The notes: generated by a model from the sequence alone, not told the origin. Numbered from the stretch's first letter, positions 21,005 through 33,582 are shown. The stretch: 64,000 nucleotides of DNA from Schistosoma haematobium (GCF_000699445.3 NC_067196.1:90863364-90927363); one strand, 5' to 3'. Numbers and translations: made by a program.

Positions 21005-24000
21005 CTGAAAAAGCAAAACAGTACAATAACTACTCAATATCGAATATTTACCAAATGCGTTTCAGTGTTACTAGTAGTCTGCCTCAATTCATTTCTTAAG
21101 TCAGCTTCATTTATTGTTGGAGTTGTTTTTTCTTTTTTTTCGATAAGTGCTGGTTCTCCAGGAACGTCGACAATCGAGCTCTTCAGAAGAATGAAATAGT
21201 AGCAATATAACCAAATATCAAATATTTACCAAATGCGTTTCAGTGTTATTAGTAGTCTGCCTCAATTCATTTCTTAAGCCGGCTTCATTTACTGTTGGAG
21301 TTGTTTCTTCTTCTTCTTCGATAGGTTTTGGTTCTCTAGAAACGTCGACAATCGAGCTCTTCAGAAGAATGAAATAAAGGCAATATAATAAAATATTAAA
21401 TATTTGATCATTCAATATACATTATTTTCAGTATTGTTGACACAAGTGAATTCAACTAATAGTTACATAATTTATTTTTGTACTGTGTGATCAATGAATA
21501 ATGATTCAAGATATCTGCTACCGATTTGACAGTCAATGTGATAAGTATACATTGTCCTACAATCAACAAACGACTAATATTTGTGTGATGAATTTTTTTC
21601 CCTGGATGTCGAATCTTATCACAATCTCAATATCAATCAACAGACTTATAACTGTCGGTTTTATTGATGCTGTTCATACAGAACACACATTTCACAACAA
21701 GGAATCAGAAATACTTATTCTGAATTTGAACTACGACAGTTTTGGGAACTTGCACTAATCACTCAATCGCGCTACACGATTTTCAACAGATTACGCTTGA
21801 TCATTTAAACTATTTTCACCGATATCTTTCGACAGCGTCCGTAGATTTACGGTTTCATATTGGATATTGGAAGTCTGTTCACATTCTATGAGCTGAAAAT
21901 GGACAGGTTTTCAGGCATTAGTCTTAAACAATGCAGTGAAATGTTCTTCCGAGTAAGTAGATTTACAAATATGTTGATACTGAATACAACCTGTGAAGTC
22001 TACCGATTACTTACTTTCTTCCGGCAACCATCGACTTTGTGAGTATCCTTATCATTACTGGTAATGCACATATTGGCATGTTCACACCACATACACTTTG
22101 CGTTCAATATTTTTGCGTCTCCACATGCTTTAATCGACTCGTGGTTTGGGCAATCTTTGGTGAAAACAATAAAGTGATCGCATTACAAGTTATCAAATAA
22201 AACATTGGTGAACTAAAAACATGTAACTATAACTCAATGACATGATGGTAATTTCGCAGTTGGGTGATGTTTCATTCAGTGTGAATTTTTCATCATATTG
22301 CGCAACACGAAATTCAGTACACTTTCAATGTCACTCACATTTGACGACATCATGTTGATGTTGAACAAAACTACGTTCAATAATGAACGATGAGTATCGG
22401 CGAGCAAATTTCGTGGATTTTATTGACTGTGAACTTTCAGGAATGTACATACTGTGCTGTCACTGCATTCAGCAAAGCGTGTTGCACTTGATGTTTGTTG
22501 AATTTCATTTCATGATGTCAGTTTAATGACTGAAAGATGGGTTGTATCCCACGCCCTAATATGAACTGAATAACGTTTATGGTTATTCACTTAAGTATTC
22601 ACCAGAAAGAAAACATACTCATTCCATGAAAATCGTCAGTATTTTTGATACTGTAATAATATCTCCTGACAATGATAAATTAAAATCCGACAAGTAACTT
22701 GTATATACCTTCAATTTACCGGTCGAGTAGGATAAAGTAAAGATTTAGGAAATTGTGATATTGCATTCAACCTATTTAAAATTTCACAGTGTTTCCGTGA
22801 ATCCAACACCTCGTGGAAATTCACTATCATAAGTTCCACATGAAAAAATAAATGACACTGTCGAGTCAATGCAAAATCAACTAACTGGCTTATATCATCT
22901 GAACTACCGTTTTGTCTAGGTAAATTTCATCAAAGTGATGACTTGTATCGTGGTTCAAAATGTGTCTCTAATCATTTTAAATATTCAACAGTGAGTAGAC
23001 GTTTGATGTGACGAGAGTTGAGATTGATGGTTAAATATCATTTAATAACTGACCAAAATTATACATGAACTCTTCAATTTTACGAAACAGAAATTGTGCA
23101 ACCAAGTGTGAGAATAGTCAACTATGATAAAATAATATTGAACATACCCCCGGCAACTTCATACTCGACCAAAGTTTTAGTTTTGATCCATCTTCCATCA
23201 ACAATAATATTAGAATGTTTCAGTCCTTGTTCAAATAAGGTTTACGGATGAAGAAACTTAAAATATTGATTTTCGATTTATGTATAACAATGTGTTTGCT
23301 CGTATAAGGAGCAATCAAAATAAGAAACAGTTTAATATCTTATCATGAATACAATAATGGTCAAACAGCATTTTCACGCAATATGCTTTAAATCACATTT
23401 GGTTTCGAAAGCGGTCATCGTCTAACCAGTAAATGAAAAATGATGTCGTTAAGTTTCTGAATTTGTGTTATAAGCGTGTCAGTGCAACATCTTTAAAATA
23501 TATGTTAAGCTCATTAGAAATAATTTCACAAATTATCAACATTGAGGTTTACTGTGAAACGACTCAGCAACACATTGCAACAGATCATCAGGTAACTATT
23601 AACCAAATGCTTAATACACTTTCTCACATCCAATTATTATAGACTGCATCCAACCTAATCACTTACACTAAACGCTTGCCTTGGAACTCAGCTTCACCTT
23701 TCAACAACATACGACCATTTCAGCTTAGCGTGAAGTTTCAGCATTGTGTAAAACAACTATGAGTCCTGTCCGACAAAATATGCTTCCTTTTGTATTGAGT
23801 AGTATAAAACTAAGGACTACAGGTTTGACGACTTGAACAGTGAGTAAGTGAATAAAATAATGGCTGTATCATCTACCTAATTTGGTTGTTCATATATCCC
23901 TGTCTGGATCAGTCAATCAGTAAACATATGCGAAATATTCCTTCAAATATCCAATGACTCTTTATCTCATGTGACATGACATGTGTTGATACACAGAAAA

Positions 24001-27000
24001 TAAGTTACAAAAAGAGAGCGACATTAGTCTAACAGATGGTTGTTCATGTATTTCAGTGTAAATCAGAATATAAATGACATTTGTTACCCCCACACTCAAA
24101 TCGAACGTAAACGGTTGATTTCAATTCATTTTCCCCGATTTCCATAGGAACCTGAAAATATGTAATGGATGTCTGAGTCAAGATCTGTCAACACACTAAC
24201 ACCTATCACAAAATCAACCAACCATTGAAGTAATGTGTCGCCATTCACATTATATTATACAAAGACAAATTATCACACTCACAGTAACCGCAATGATCTC
24301 TCAGTTGCCTTAGAACTATGTTCCATCTAGTCTACAAACATATTCTGACTCACCTCATTTGTCAACTTCAGAGAAGTTAGATGAACGATTTATCTATCTA
24401 TCTATCATGGAATGAGGTGATATACTGTGAGATGAATTTCCACGTCGGTCGACAAAAATGTGATTGTGAGCAACTGTAATTTTGCTGCATGTGTATGTGT
24501 TGTCATGTGGTGTGATTGTGTTGATGTGCTCACTTCCATCCATTAGAGTTCATTTCGCTGGCGAATGCTTCCCATAATGTGTTCCGATTACCTCGAAACA
24601 ATCAAAACTGATTCAGTTCAACACACATGACACCTTTCATCTTACAAGCCCATCCTGATTGCCTGTATTCCGAATGGGTGAATCAATAAAACCTGACATT
24701 CAAACAGTCACACACTGAAAAGCAATCAATATTTGAACAAATTATGACTAAGATTATTCAAGAGTGAACACTTCAAACATCTAATCTTCAGAAGACGTAA
24801 CGAAGCTTGACAATATATAATTGTTCCTTTGTAGTGTGGTGTGGGCTACTTATATCCATATAAGAAATAAATGACGTTAGGCAGGAACGGAATGTCTGGC
24901 ACCAGAGAGACAAGAGGATTGAGCAGTAAACATTGAAGACAGAATGCAATTTGTATGAAAATGCAAGAAAATTGAAGTCTGAGTCATTTTAAGACAATTG
25001 ATGGACATTTTGCAAATTAAGCATCTACTATATGATTGTTAGATTTTATTAACAAGTTCTGTAATTTCCTATCAATTATATTCGATTGCCCCCACTCATG
25101 TTCTTGTTCATTACAGTAGTACCCTAACCCACACTGTTTGTCTTTAGTCGGCACGAAGACACCAGAATTTCTTCAGTTGACTCCTTACCATTCACTCTTT
25201 TATAAAAATGCTAGAATAAAGTGTGTCACAAAAGGATTGTTAATAGTTTCATATGGTCTGTATGCACATGAACAAATGTTGATCTCTTTCTGTCGTCTTC
25301 AATGTATCTTGATGCATTCGACTGTATTGAATTGCATTAAATAGTGTAATAATCTGAAAGACTTGAAACAAAACAACTGTAATTTATTCAATTGTGCGAC
25401 TTACGTTCTCATAATAAATTGATATCTTCCCGCTTGGATGTATGAGATTTAACACCTTCAATTCAACATCTGTAACAAGAAAACTGTCGTCATTTAAAAT
25501 TTCAGGAATTTATGATGAGCATGTTATTGTCAGATGTGACTTTGTATGTGTCTACCCACACAGTGATCAGATTTAGGCAGATATTTATCGTGTTTTCTCA
25601 AATGATTTCTCAAGGTGAATTCGAAGTAAATATAATCTGCTGAACGTCATGCAATTATACCTGTAGCTCTCCTACAATTACTAACCCTCCCAAGAACGAG
25701 TAAAGAAGAATTGTTGAACATGAGATCGACTAATCAAGTAGCTACTGAGATAAGGAGAAACACCTTGGTGGTGATCAGAATAAGTTAATCGAATTGAACG
25801 AAATCGAGTCACGAACAGAAAAATGCTCCGCACACTCAGGAAGTAGCACGAAACGCACATGTAGGATGGGAATCTCACGGATCTAAAATCATCAAAGCAT
25901 CATTCAACACAAATATGAACGGGATCACGATGAATGCTTTTAAATCATATGCACCCACCGATGATAGCAACGACGACGATAGAGATCAGTTCTACGATAG
26001 GCTGCAGTCAATCACAGCGAAGTGCCCAAGAAACAACCTCACCATTCAGATGGGAGATCTAAACGCAAAAGTCGGAATAGACAACACTCGATATGAAGAT
26101 ATCATGAGAGGACATGGATTGACTGGGAGAGAGAAACGAAAATGGGTGGAGATTTGCAAATCTGTATGCATTCAACAACTTGGTCAGGTGGCACAATATT
26201 TCCACACACTTTTATACACAAAGCTACTTGGATCTCACTGCATCACACCACAGAGAACCAGATAGATCATATCAGCATCAACGAAAACTCTCATGGACAA
26301 TTGAACAAGTGAGAAGCAGGAGAGGAGCTGACAGAGCTTCAGATCACAACACCACCTAGTTGTCGCCAATTTAAACCTGAAGCTAAAGAAGAACTGAACA
26401 ACTGAACAAACAGCACTAACGGGGTATAATACACCCTTCCTTCGAGATACTAACAAATTCAACGAATTCAAACTAGCCCTCAACAACAGGTTCCAAGCCT
26501 TATAGGATTTACTGGAGGAGGAAGAAACTACTATGGAGGACAACTGGAAAGGTAGCAAAGAAGCACTAGCGTCAACGTGTTAAGAGGTGCCAGGAGGCAG
26601 CAACAAGCATCATTATAGAGAATGGATCTCTGTAGGAACACTGGACGAGATTGAATGAAGGAAGAACAAGAACACAGCAACTAATCACAGCCGAACACGA
26701 GCAGAGATAGTCAAGACACAGGTTGAGTACATAGAAGCAAACAAGCAAGTGAAGAAGAACATTAAAGCCGACAAGTAGGAATGCTAAGAAGAACTATTAA
26801 CCACGGTGGAAAGAGCTGCAAGAGAAGGAAATATGAAACAACTATTCGGTACGACGAAGAAACTTGCAGGGAAATATACTAAACCAAAGAGACCGGACAA
26901 AGAAGAAAAGACAATCATCAAGATTCAGGAATCGAGGAATAGATAGGTAGAGTACTTTGGGGAACTGTTGAATAGACCAGCTCTATAGAATCCACCGGAC

Positions 27001-29911
27001 ATCAGACAAGCACGCTCAGACCTATCTATAGATGTCACTACACGAACAACCGGAGAAACCGGAATGGCTATCAGACAAATCAAGAGCAGAAAAGCAGCAG
27101 GACCTGACAATATACCAGCTGAAGAATTGAAGTCACACATTCAAGTAACTGCGAATATGCTCCACCTTCTATTGACGAGGAATTGGGGGAGGACGAAATA
27201 CGGACGGACTGAAAAGAAAGGCAAATCATCAAGATAGCAAAGAAAGTAGATCTGAGCAAATATGAGGACTGCAGATGCATCACACTAATGTCAGTACCAG
27301 GGAACGTCTTTAACAGAGTGTTGCTGAACCGAACAAAAGACGCAGTAGACACCCGAACTCGAGATCGACAGGATGGATTCCGTAAGGATCAATCGTGCAT
27401 AGACCAAATTGAGACACTACGGATCATCGTCGAACAATTATTTGAGTGAAACTCAACACTGTACATCAACTTCATTGATTATGTAAAGGCATTTGACAGT
27501 GTAGATAGGAGGACTTTATTGAAACTTCTTCGAAACTCCTAAGTTCTTGAGAAGATTATCAACATTATCCGGAACTCAACAGACGGACTACAGTGCAAGA
27601 TCGTTCATAGAGGACAACTGATAAATGGATTCAAAATAAGTACCGGACTACAGGTTTATCACACTACTGAGATTTTGAATTGATTTATCCACATTGATCT
27701 ATTTATTACTCGCCAAATCTAGTATGTTCGTGCTTATTTCATCTGTTTTTTATATCTCAATCTATGTGTTCAAACAATCAGTGGATTCCATATATAGTTT
27801 CCGCCTAATTTTTCAGAATGTTCACGCTGCATTACTTCAGTCAATTTTTGAAAAGAATTCAGTTACGCGTGTCAAATAGAAAACGTGAGAGTAATTACAA
27901 GGAATGATGGTGTAAGTGTTAATATATCACATGCGTTCAAACAATCATTTAATGAATACATACTTTTACCATCAACGTTTCGGTGAAAAATGCTTCGGAC
28001 AGCCAATAATTCCTCTGAAATAATGAAAGAAAAAGAAGTTGTGTTTATACATCTGCATTCTGAATATCCGCCCCCTTTAAAAAACATGCATTTCAACACA
28101 GAATGAGTTTAGAAACCAGCTATCATCTTCTTTTCAACATTTAAATAAACCACTTCAAGTAGATGAGAGTTTGAAGGATCCTTATCATTATTATCATTAT
28201 TATTTCAACGACGAGATGAACATTTCAATGTCGACAACAGTGAAGAATATTTTACATCTAGAACGTCGGTTCTAAAACTTTTGGTTAACTAAGATACCGT
28301 TGATATCCTACCGACCATGCACATACGAAATAATTTTCCGAGATCCTGTTATTCCAATGAATCAGTGTTTGCTCTATTTACCTAGCTATTATGCAGAAAT
28401 GCTATTCCAATGTCATTAATCCTGATAACTGAGCGAGTGAATTAACTTCATTTTTATGTTCTAAGTGTTCTGGTTCGAATCAATCATGTTGTACTAGCAG
28501 GTTGTCAATGGTTGTTCGTTGACTAGATGTTTAAGAAAGCGCATTAGTTCTAACTTCATGATCATACGAATATGATAATCAAGAAAATGTGACGAGAGAC
28601 ACTTAACGTTTAAGAACTATGTAAGTGACAGAAAAGATTTAGAGGACATCGCACATAACATGACAGTTCACGTGCTTCAATAATGCAAACTGATTTCCCA
28701 CACAACATTGCTTATTGTTGTAGCTGTAGTTTGATTCAATTCATTGAGTCTACCACGAAGTGTCACAGTGGTGAGATGTCTGTTTTATAGTAGTTTGAAC
28801 AGACAGTAGAGCAGGTGGTTTTCACTTGAGTGACTGCATCATCAGATTTGTTATTTCTACTCAATCAATTTGTACCTATTTCTAAAGTAAATCACTGTTT
28901 CATTCCACGTTTTCATTGGACAGTAATACGTGCTGTGAACACATTTCAGGCTACCGAATCACAGAAACAAAATAATCACTGTGTACTGCTGAGTTTTCAT
29001 GAAATAACCAAGTAAAGTAATGAATCGTTTACGCAAAACGGAAAGTGCGAAATAAAAAACGAGACAAAATATCACTGAATAATATAATAACTCACTCTTA
29101 TTCAAAATCTGATGTTCATGCAACCCACCCTTTTGTAAGTCAGTGTAAATCGTTCCTGATCCTTTTGTTGCTTTCATTTCTATTGTACCTGTGTTTATTG
29201 AATGAAAATATGTAATTTGATTGACAATCTGCAGTGAATGAAGGAAACACTTTGAAATAAACTGGAGACTAAAATGAATTGTATGAACCGTGTGAATAAG
29301 CAAAACTCAATAACAATTTTTGTTCGAAGAAAATCATTCTCTTACCATGACTGTACATCGTTAGTTCACTGACGTCTGTGCCATAGAATTTAAACAGGAA
29401 TTTCGGAGGGATTTTCTTGAAAATATACAAACATATGAATTAATACGGTCATTACAAACTGAGATCAACTCACCTCGTCAGCAGTCAATCTTACAAACGT
29501 TTCATCTACAACTGGAGAAGGCTGATTACGGCGGATTGTCCGGAAATAGTAGTAATAGTGAGACTGAATATGTGTATTAGAACCCGACTGATTTCTTACG
29601 TATTCATGTGAGTCGTCTCCAAAAATTAATTTTCTATAATCCAATAGTCCAGGATTCTTGCAAATTTCATGACAATCAAAAATGTTGAAATTATTACGAT
29701 AACCGAACTCAGCAGTATGAACTGGCCAGATGGAAAAGTATATCTGAAATAGTTCAGATGAACAAAACAACGTTGTCTCATTAGATCACATTGAAATTCA
29801 TAGAACACGCTCATTTGTCTCAACTGCACAGTCAACACTCACCTCATCATAGTGTCCAAAACCATAATAATTGTTGTTAGATCTTGTTGAGTTTATATAG
29901 ATTCTTAAGTG
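20852..29911 (-). CDS. TEM7/plexin-domain membrane protein (egg protein CP391S-like)
   Basis: Twelve minus-strand exons (29843-29911, 29474-29743, 29346-29415, 29096-29188, 27970-28014, 25405-25469, 24088-24151, 23148-23225, 22015-22154, 21230-21358, 21052-21180, 20852-21004) join with every phase in register: 1305 nt, 434 residues plus stop. The part with Y-F-R-T-I-R, V-R-L-T-A-D-E and F-L-F-K-F-Y-G recalls the extracellular domain of TEM7/PLXDC proteins. It is followed by H-P-S-G-K-I-S-I-Y-Y-E-N, a six-cysteine plexin repeat (exon 9), two homologous acidic juxtamembrane exons, a transmembrane helix and a short basic tail. This is a type I surface protein. The schistosome egg protein CP391S family has this plan; identity to it is inferred. 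The signal-peptide exon is not found; it should lie above 29911. An extra micro-exon could be missed. An RTE sits antisense in the intron 25470-27969. Confidence 0.82.
21052..21180 (-). CDS. TEM7-like gene, juxtamembrane exon, copy 2
   Basis: 129 nt, phase 0/0, offset exactly 178 bp from copy 1. The EEEEE run of copy 1 is replaced by lysine-rich residues (E-K-K-E-K). Flanked by introns of 49 and 47 bp. Confidence 0.85.
21230..21358 (-). CDS. TEM7-like gene, juxtamembrane exon, copy 1
   Basis: 129 nt, phase 0/0. Codes an acidic Thr/Glu-rich stalk (P-I-E-E-E-E-E-T-T-P) ending T-E-T-H-L, with an N-N-T site. Homologous to the next exon. Confidence 0.85.
22015..22154 (-). CDS. TEM7-like gene, plexin repeat (PSI) exon
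   Basis: 140 nt, phase 1 to 0, acceptor tcaccaaag, donor GAAGAAA|gtaagt. Encodes D-C-P-N-H...A-C-G...K-C-M-W-C-E...M-C-I...G-C-R, a six-cysteine plexin repeat with the C-x-W-C core. Confidence 0.88.
23148..23225 (-). CDS. TEM7-like gene, exon 8
   Basis: 78 nt, phase 1/1, acceptor ttgaacaag, donor GGGG|gtatgt. Confidence 0.75.
24088..24151 (-). CDS. TEM7-like gene, exon 7
   Basis: 64 nt, phase 0 to 1, acceptor tattttcag, donor GGGG|gtaac. Starts V-P-M-E-I, as after the Y-K-x-V-P site in the family. Confidence 0.8.
25405..25469 (-). CDS. TEM7-like gene, exon with HPSGKISIYY
   Basis: 65 nt, phase 1 to 0, acceptor cttgttacag, donor AAC|gtaagt. H-P-S-G-K-I-S-I-Y-Y corresponds to the family's H-x-x-G-x-I-x-F-x-Y strand pair. 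Confidence 0.85.
25735..27655 (+). pseudogene. RTE family 1 copy, antisense in intron
   Basis: Plus strand: short diverged nuclease start (A-T-E-I-R-R near 25740), G-D-L-N-A-K-V-G near 26051, linker, RT fingers (A-A-G-P-D-N-I-P-A-E near 27099), F-D-S-V-D-R (near 27490), then truncation at about 27655 before the F-A-D-D box. It lies in the intron between exons 27970-28014 and 25405-25469, opposite to the gene. About 25835-27580 is nearly identical to 17200-18900 inverted. Compared with that copy it lacks about 20 bp near 25845 and has 9 bp extra near 27305. Confidence 0.85.
27970..28014 (-). CDS. TEM7-like gene, micro-exon 5
   Basis: 45 nt, phase 1/1, acceptor ttatttcag, donor GATG|gtaaaa (non-consensus at +5). 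Codes 14 whole residues. Confidence 0.75.
29096..29188 (-). CDS. TEM7-like gene, exon 4
   Basis: 93 nt, phase 1/1, acceptor aaacacag, donor AAGA|gtgagt. An upstream cag at about 29230 was refused because it breaks the frame from exon 3. Confidence 0.75.
29346..29415 (-). CDS. TEM7-like gene, exon with FLFKFYG
   Basis: 70 nt, phase 0 to 1, acceptor ttttcaag, donor CATG|gtaag. K-I-P-P-K-F-L-F-K-F-Y-G matches the family pattern of a proline-rich start and F-x-F-Y-G. Confidence 0.85.
29474..29743 (-). CDS. TEM7-like gene, exon with RTIRR...VRLTADE
   Basis: 270 nt, phase 0/0, acceptor ctatttcag, donor GAG|gtgagt. Has an N-Q-S glycosylation site and the segment ending V-R-L-T-A-D-E, the family's start of the extracellular domain. 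Confidence 0.85.
29843..29911 (-). CDS. TEM7-like gene, first exon seen
   Basis: 69 nt, phase 0 at both ends, donor GAG|gtgag. The acceptor aaactag is the best choice because a TAG stop precedes the frame there; a shorter form after cacttaag is possible. Codes N-N-N-Y-Y-G-F-G-H-Y-D-E at its end. Confidence 0.6.
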
Positions 29912-31513
29912 CTAGTTTGGTTCTTTCTGATTGGATGGTTCAAAGTGTGATCATTTAGACGATCAAAATTCATAAAACCATACGATCATTGTTAACCAAT
30001 CATCATGTTGGTAGATGAACACATCGTTATACAATATTCTTCTGGCTAGCTATTGACGCATATCAGCTGACCCGTTTCCACTGTTGGTTGAAATTCTTCA
30101 CGATTTTTAATGATAACCCTTTTTGGATATCACTAGTATTACTTTACTTCATCAAGTGACTAGTGAACTTGTAGTTCAAAATGTGTGCTCATATATTCAC
30201 GAACAAACATTCTGTTGCTTTGAATAATCATCTATGAATTTATTGTCAATGATTCATTGTTTCTATATATATATTTCTAAATATATTTAGTCTATGCTAT
30301 ATATAATGAATTAATCAGATGGTTGTTGGCGGTAGTCGACAGTCGACTGGCGGCCATATGACATCATGGTCGATAGCATTCGATCTGCACCAATTATAAG
30401 GACTGGAAACACATGACATTGATCACTACCCAGTGATCAATCAATTGTGATAATGAATGAATTATTGATGAATGAATAACACTCTACACTTTCGTAAACG
30501 AATAGTAATCTCAGTGCAAGAAACCTAGACTATTTATGTTTTGATTATATTTGCAAAGAGTAATTCTTCGTATTGTGAAGGTGAATTATGCACTTCAAAA
30601 TGTTGTCGACAATCAATAACATTTTACATTCTCGTGTATTACAATATGTAGTTGAATAAACGGTTGATCAGCATTAGAATTATCATCATTTGTACATGAA
30701 ATTGTACAACTAATATGTGGTCTGTTATCACATAATTATTGACTTTTCTTCTTCTTCTTCTTCATAGTGTAAGTAGTAGTAGTTACTTGTATTCATATAA
30801 CGTATTCACTAGAGCTTGATAAGAATTTACCTGAGTGTCAGATCAGTCATTGATATCCATGGAAATCCTGTTGATTGGAATAGTGAACTAATCTCAAAGA
30901 ATGATTATCAGTTTCTCCTCATAGGAAAAGTCCACATTAATGTCGATTGAAACTTGATGTTTTTCATATGATGATTAGGTTCAATAAACATTTCAAGTTT
31001 GTAAATTATTTTATTCATTATTCATTGAATTCCATTGAGTATGAAGGGAGTTCATGTTCAGTAATAAAAACTACATATCGATGACATGATTCCATTCACT
31101 AAGATAACATATAATGCATATCAGTGAATGCAAAAATGTATTAGTGTACCGGCGAATACACAAGGGTCAGTAATGACAGAGCTGAACGTATTATTCACTT
31201 TTTCACTCATCACCATAGTACAACAGCGAATTTCTCGAATCTCTCATTTTTTTCTGCACAGCATACATTCAATGTGCCTCACTTATTTCAAGAACTGCAT
31301 GTTATATCTTCTCATTTAAAGAACATTTGCGACATAGACCTCGTGACTTCAAAAGAACTTCGGCATTCACGAAGTGGATTCATAATTCTCCAAATGATGA
31401 TCTTGCATAATTCGCTATGCTGAATTAGTATGATGTAAATGATATTTTCTGGTCAGCAATTTTTAGACCAAGTATAAAGTAACCATTAGTTTATACAAAC
31501 ATCACTGGCTTTC
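29912..31513. other. upstream region of TEM7-like gene
   Basis: Should contain the promoter and the signal-peptide exon, but I cannot point to either. Holds a SINE (30318-30450), a CTT microsatellite near 30750 and a frame 31128-31319 that I consider random. Confidence 0.45.
30318..30450 (+). repeat. SINE-like family 2, short copy
   Basis: Shares the block ggtcgatagcattcgatctgcac...acatgacattgatcac(t/c)ac(c/t)cagtgatcaatcaattgtga with 33015-33225 and 61805-62050. The middle is deleted here. Confidence 0.7.
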
Positions 31514-32427
31514 AAATAGTTTGCAATTAAGAATAAGATTTGATAAACTGAGAATTCTGTCCGATACACAGATAACACCAACGTCTATCATTTCTGTTAC
31601 TTCCTATACAATCTTCAAAGTAAAATTTACTATTTTCTATTCTCAGTGTAAATTATTTGAGCATTTAGTTAATGAGCATATTTCTGCTGAACTCAAGTGT
31701 CTACAGAAACATCATTGATTATAGTTTGTTGTTGTCTACCACTTCATTTCATCTCGTTAATCAAACAACATGGTATTCTCTTTACTGTATGCTGTATAGT
31801 GGGCGTAATATGAATCTTAATTAGAATAGAACTTATCGCATTCCAATGATGTGCTTATGTGACTAACCTCCACCTACATACATTCACGGAACTGAAATGA
31901 GTGAATTTTTCATTTCAGAAACGATTGATACTTTTCTAAATACAAAATGACGTGAAAACAATTCATTTGGTTGTCATTTCATAGAAAGTCTTACTCTAAC
32001 TATGAGTGAACAATATGACCATTCGCCATCTAATTTCGAGTGAGTTGAGTGATCGTTTACTCATAGAACCATTTGGTTTTCGCCTTCTTTAAAATCAAGA
32101 GAATGACATATTAAGAGTATTGACTGAAATCGAAGTAGTGAATAACTATTGTATGATGGTAAATAATTTGATCACTTCAATGGGGGATTATGGAGATTGT
32201 CATATTTTTGGTTGAGTTGATGAACCGATGAATGTCAGACCACCAATGAGAACCTGGAAGCGTCAATCGGTCGTCTCATCACAGTACGGAAGTCAGCAGC
32301 AGTGAGATTCGAATCCAGGACTATTGGTCTCACGTGCGAACACTTAACCTGTATACCATTGAGTCGGCCGGCATCCAACGGTTTCAATGTCTAATTTCAA
32401 TTAATCCACGATATTGTGCGACTGTTC
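31514..32427. repeat. duplicated block, copy B
   Basis: Direct copy of 14840-15766 (about 914 bp), including the SINE. Identity ends abruptly at actgttc on the right. Confidence 0.85.
32185..32400 (-). repeat. tRNA-derived SINE in duplicated block
   Basis: Same insertion as at 15520-15740. Confidence 0.75.
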
Positions 32428-32439
32428 TCTCGAACTCCA

Positions 32440-32660
32440 TCGACGCAATACGCACAATATTCACATATGCTAATAAGAGGCTGATCAATTGCGGTCCTAA
32501 ACATCAACGGGAATATTCAAGTAAACAATTAGAGACTGAATTTTTAACTCCCCTCACTGCGGAAGCGAGTGGATATCTGGACTCAGTAGGCAGGTAGTGT
32601 TTGAAGACAACGATGCTGGGCTCGAATCCTGGAGTGAACAGCGATGTGCTCAAAATATGT
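32440..32660 (+). repeat. Sm-alpha-like tail and head in tandem
   Basis: 32446-32540 matches the tail of the 6436-6690 copy (aataagaggctgatcaattg). It is followed by a new head with a B-box-like GGCTCGAATCC (32613-32623) and gtgaacagcgatg, after which the hammerhead is missing. Confidence 0.55.
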
Positions 32661-33014
32661 GTTCAATAAATTCATCATCAGTACTTACCTAGCTAGAATC
32701 AGTCTGTGTAAATGGACAGTTTTTTTGTTATGAAAATGATAACAAGAACACTTTCAATCTATGATAACACAAATCAACTTTTACTGATTACTTTGAATGT
32801 TCTAAGTAGCATACAATCGTATTTCTGATGACTCTAATCAAGAGTATTGAGATTTCTTTTTAAGAAAAAGAAAAACTGAGAATTTAAAAGTTCATTTCTG
32901 ATCTTGATTAACTCGTTCATACATAATATATAATTATCGATTATTATCATGTTTTATTTCAACTTGTTTCATTCTTACTTCTTGTTCTTCTTACTTTCAT
33001 CAACTTGTTCTTAT

Positions 33015-33225
33015 TAGATGGTGATTAGATGTAGTCGACAGGAAACCCTGGACCAGTGTTTCGTGCTAATTAGCACTCGTCAGCAAGGTGTACTTGTAAT
33101 CTTGAGGCAACTGGTGGCCACATTGCAACATGTTCGATAGCATTCGATCTGCACTAAATAAGCACTTGACACGCATAACATTGATCACCACCCAATGATC
33201 ACTCTGTTGTGACTTGTTCTTATTT
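33015..33225 (+). repeat. SINE-like family 2
   Basis: Starts gatggtgattagatgtagtcgacaggaaaccctgg, ends near ccaatgatcactctgttgtga. See 61805-62050 for the longest copy. Confidence 0.7.
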
Positions 33226-33454
33226 CATAGTTGATGAACAAGTGTTTTGATTGTTCTGTGTTTGTATAACAACACAGTATTCAATATTCAATAATAATGA
33301 TGTTCTTCATTCCAGTTATACTTTCTGGTCATTATTGTTAGATAAAGTCAGAAAGTCATCTACATACACGTAACTTATAGTCTATAACTAAGATAACAAA
33401 TCTGGTTCCGATTGAAATCGCGTAAATAATCGTAATACTTTGCAATAAATGAGG

Positions 33455-33582
33455 AATATGCTAAAGGTTGAGCGTTTGCAATTGAGTCTGATATTTCCTG
33501 TGTTCGAATCTGGTGAGGTGAGATCCTGAGTGCGCACTGGAGAGGAGTTCCACAATATAAAGTATATATATATATATATATG
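33455..33582 (+). repeat. tRNA-derived SINE head and AT microsatellite
   Basis: Head with B-box-like GTGTTCGAATCTG (33503-33515) and the family body up to gagttccacaata, then an AT dinucleotide run at 33562-33581. Confidence 0.6.

Noticed and set aside
20969..21199. Plus-strand 76-residue frame
   Set aside because: Antisense of the last exons of the TEM7-like gene.
28959..29303. 114-residue minus-strand frame as a single exon
   Set aside because: Only 29096-29188 fits the splice phases; the rest is intron read-through.
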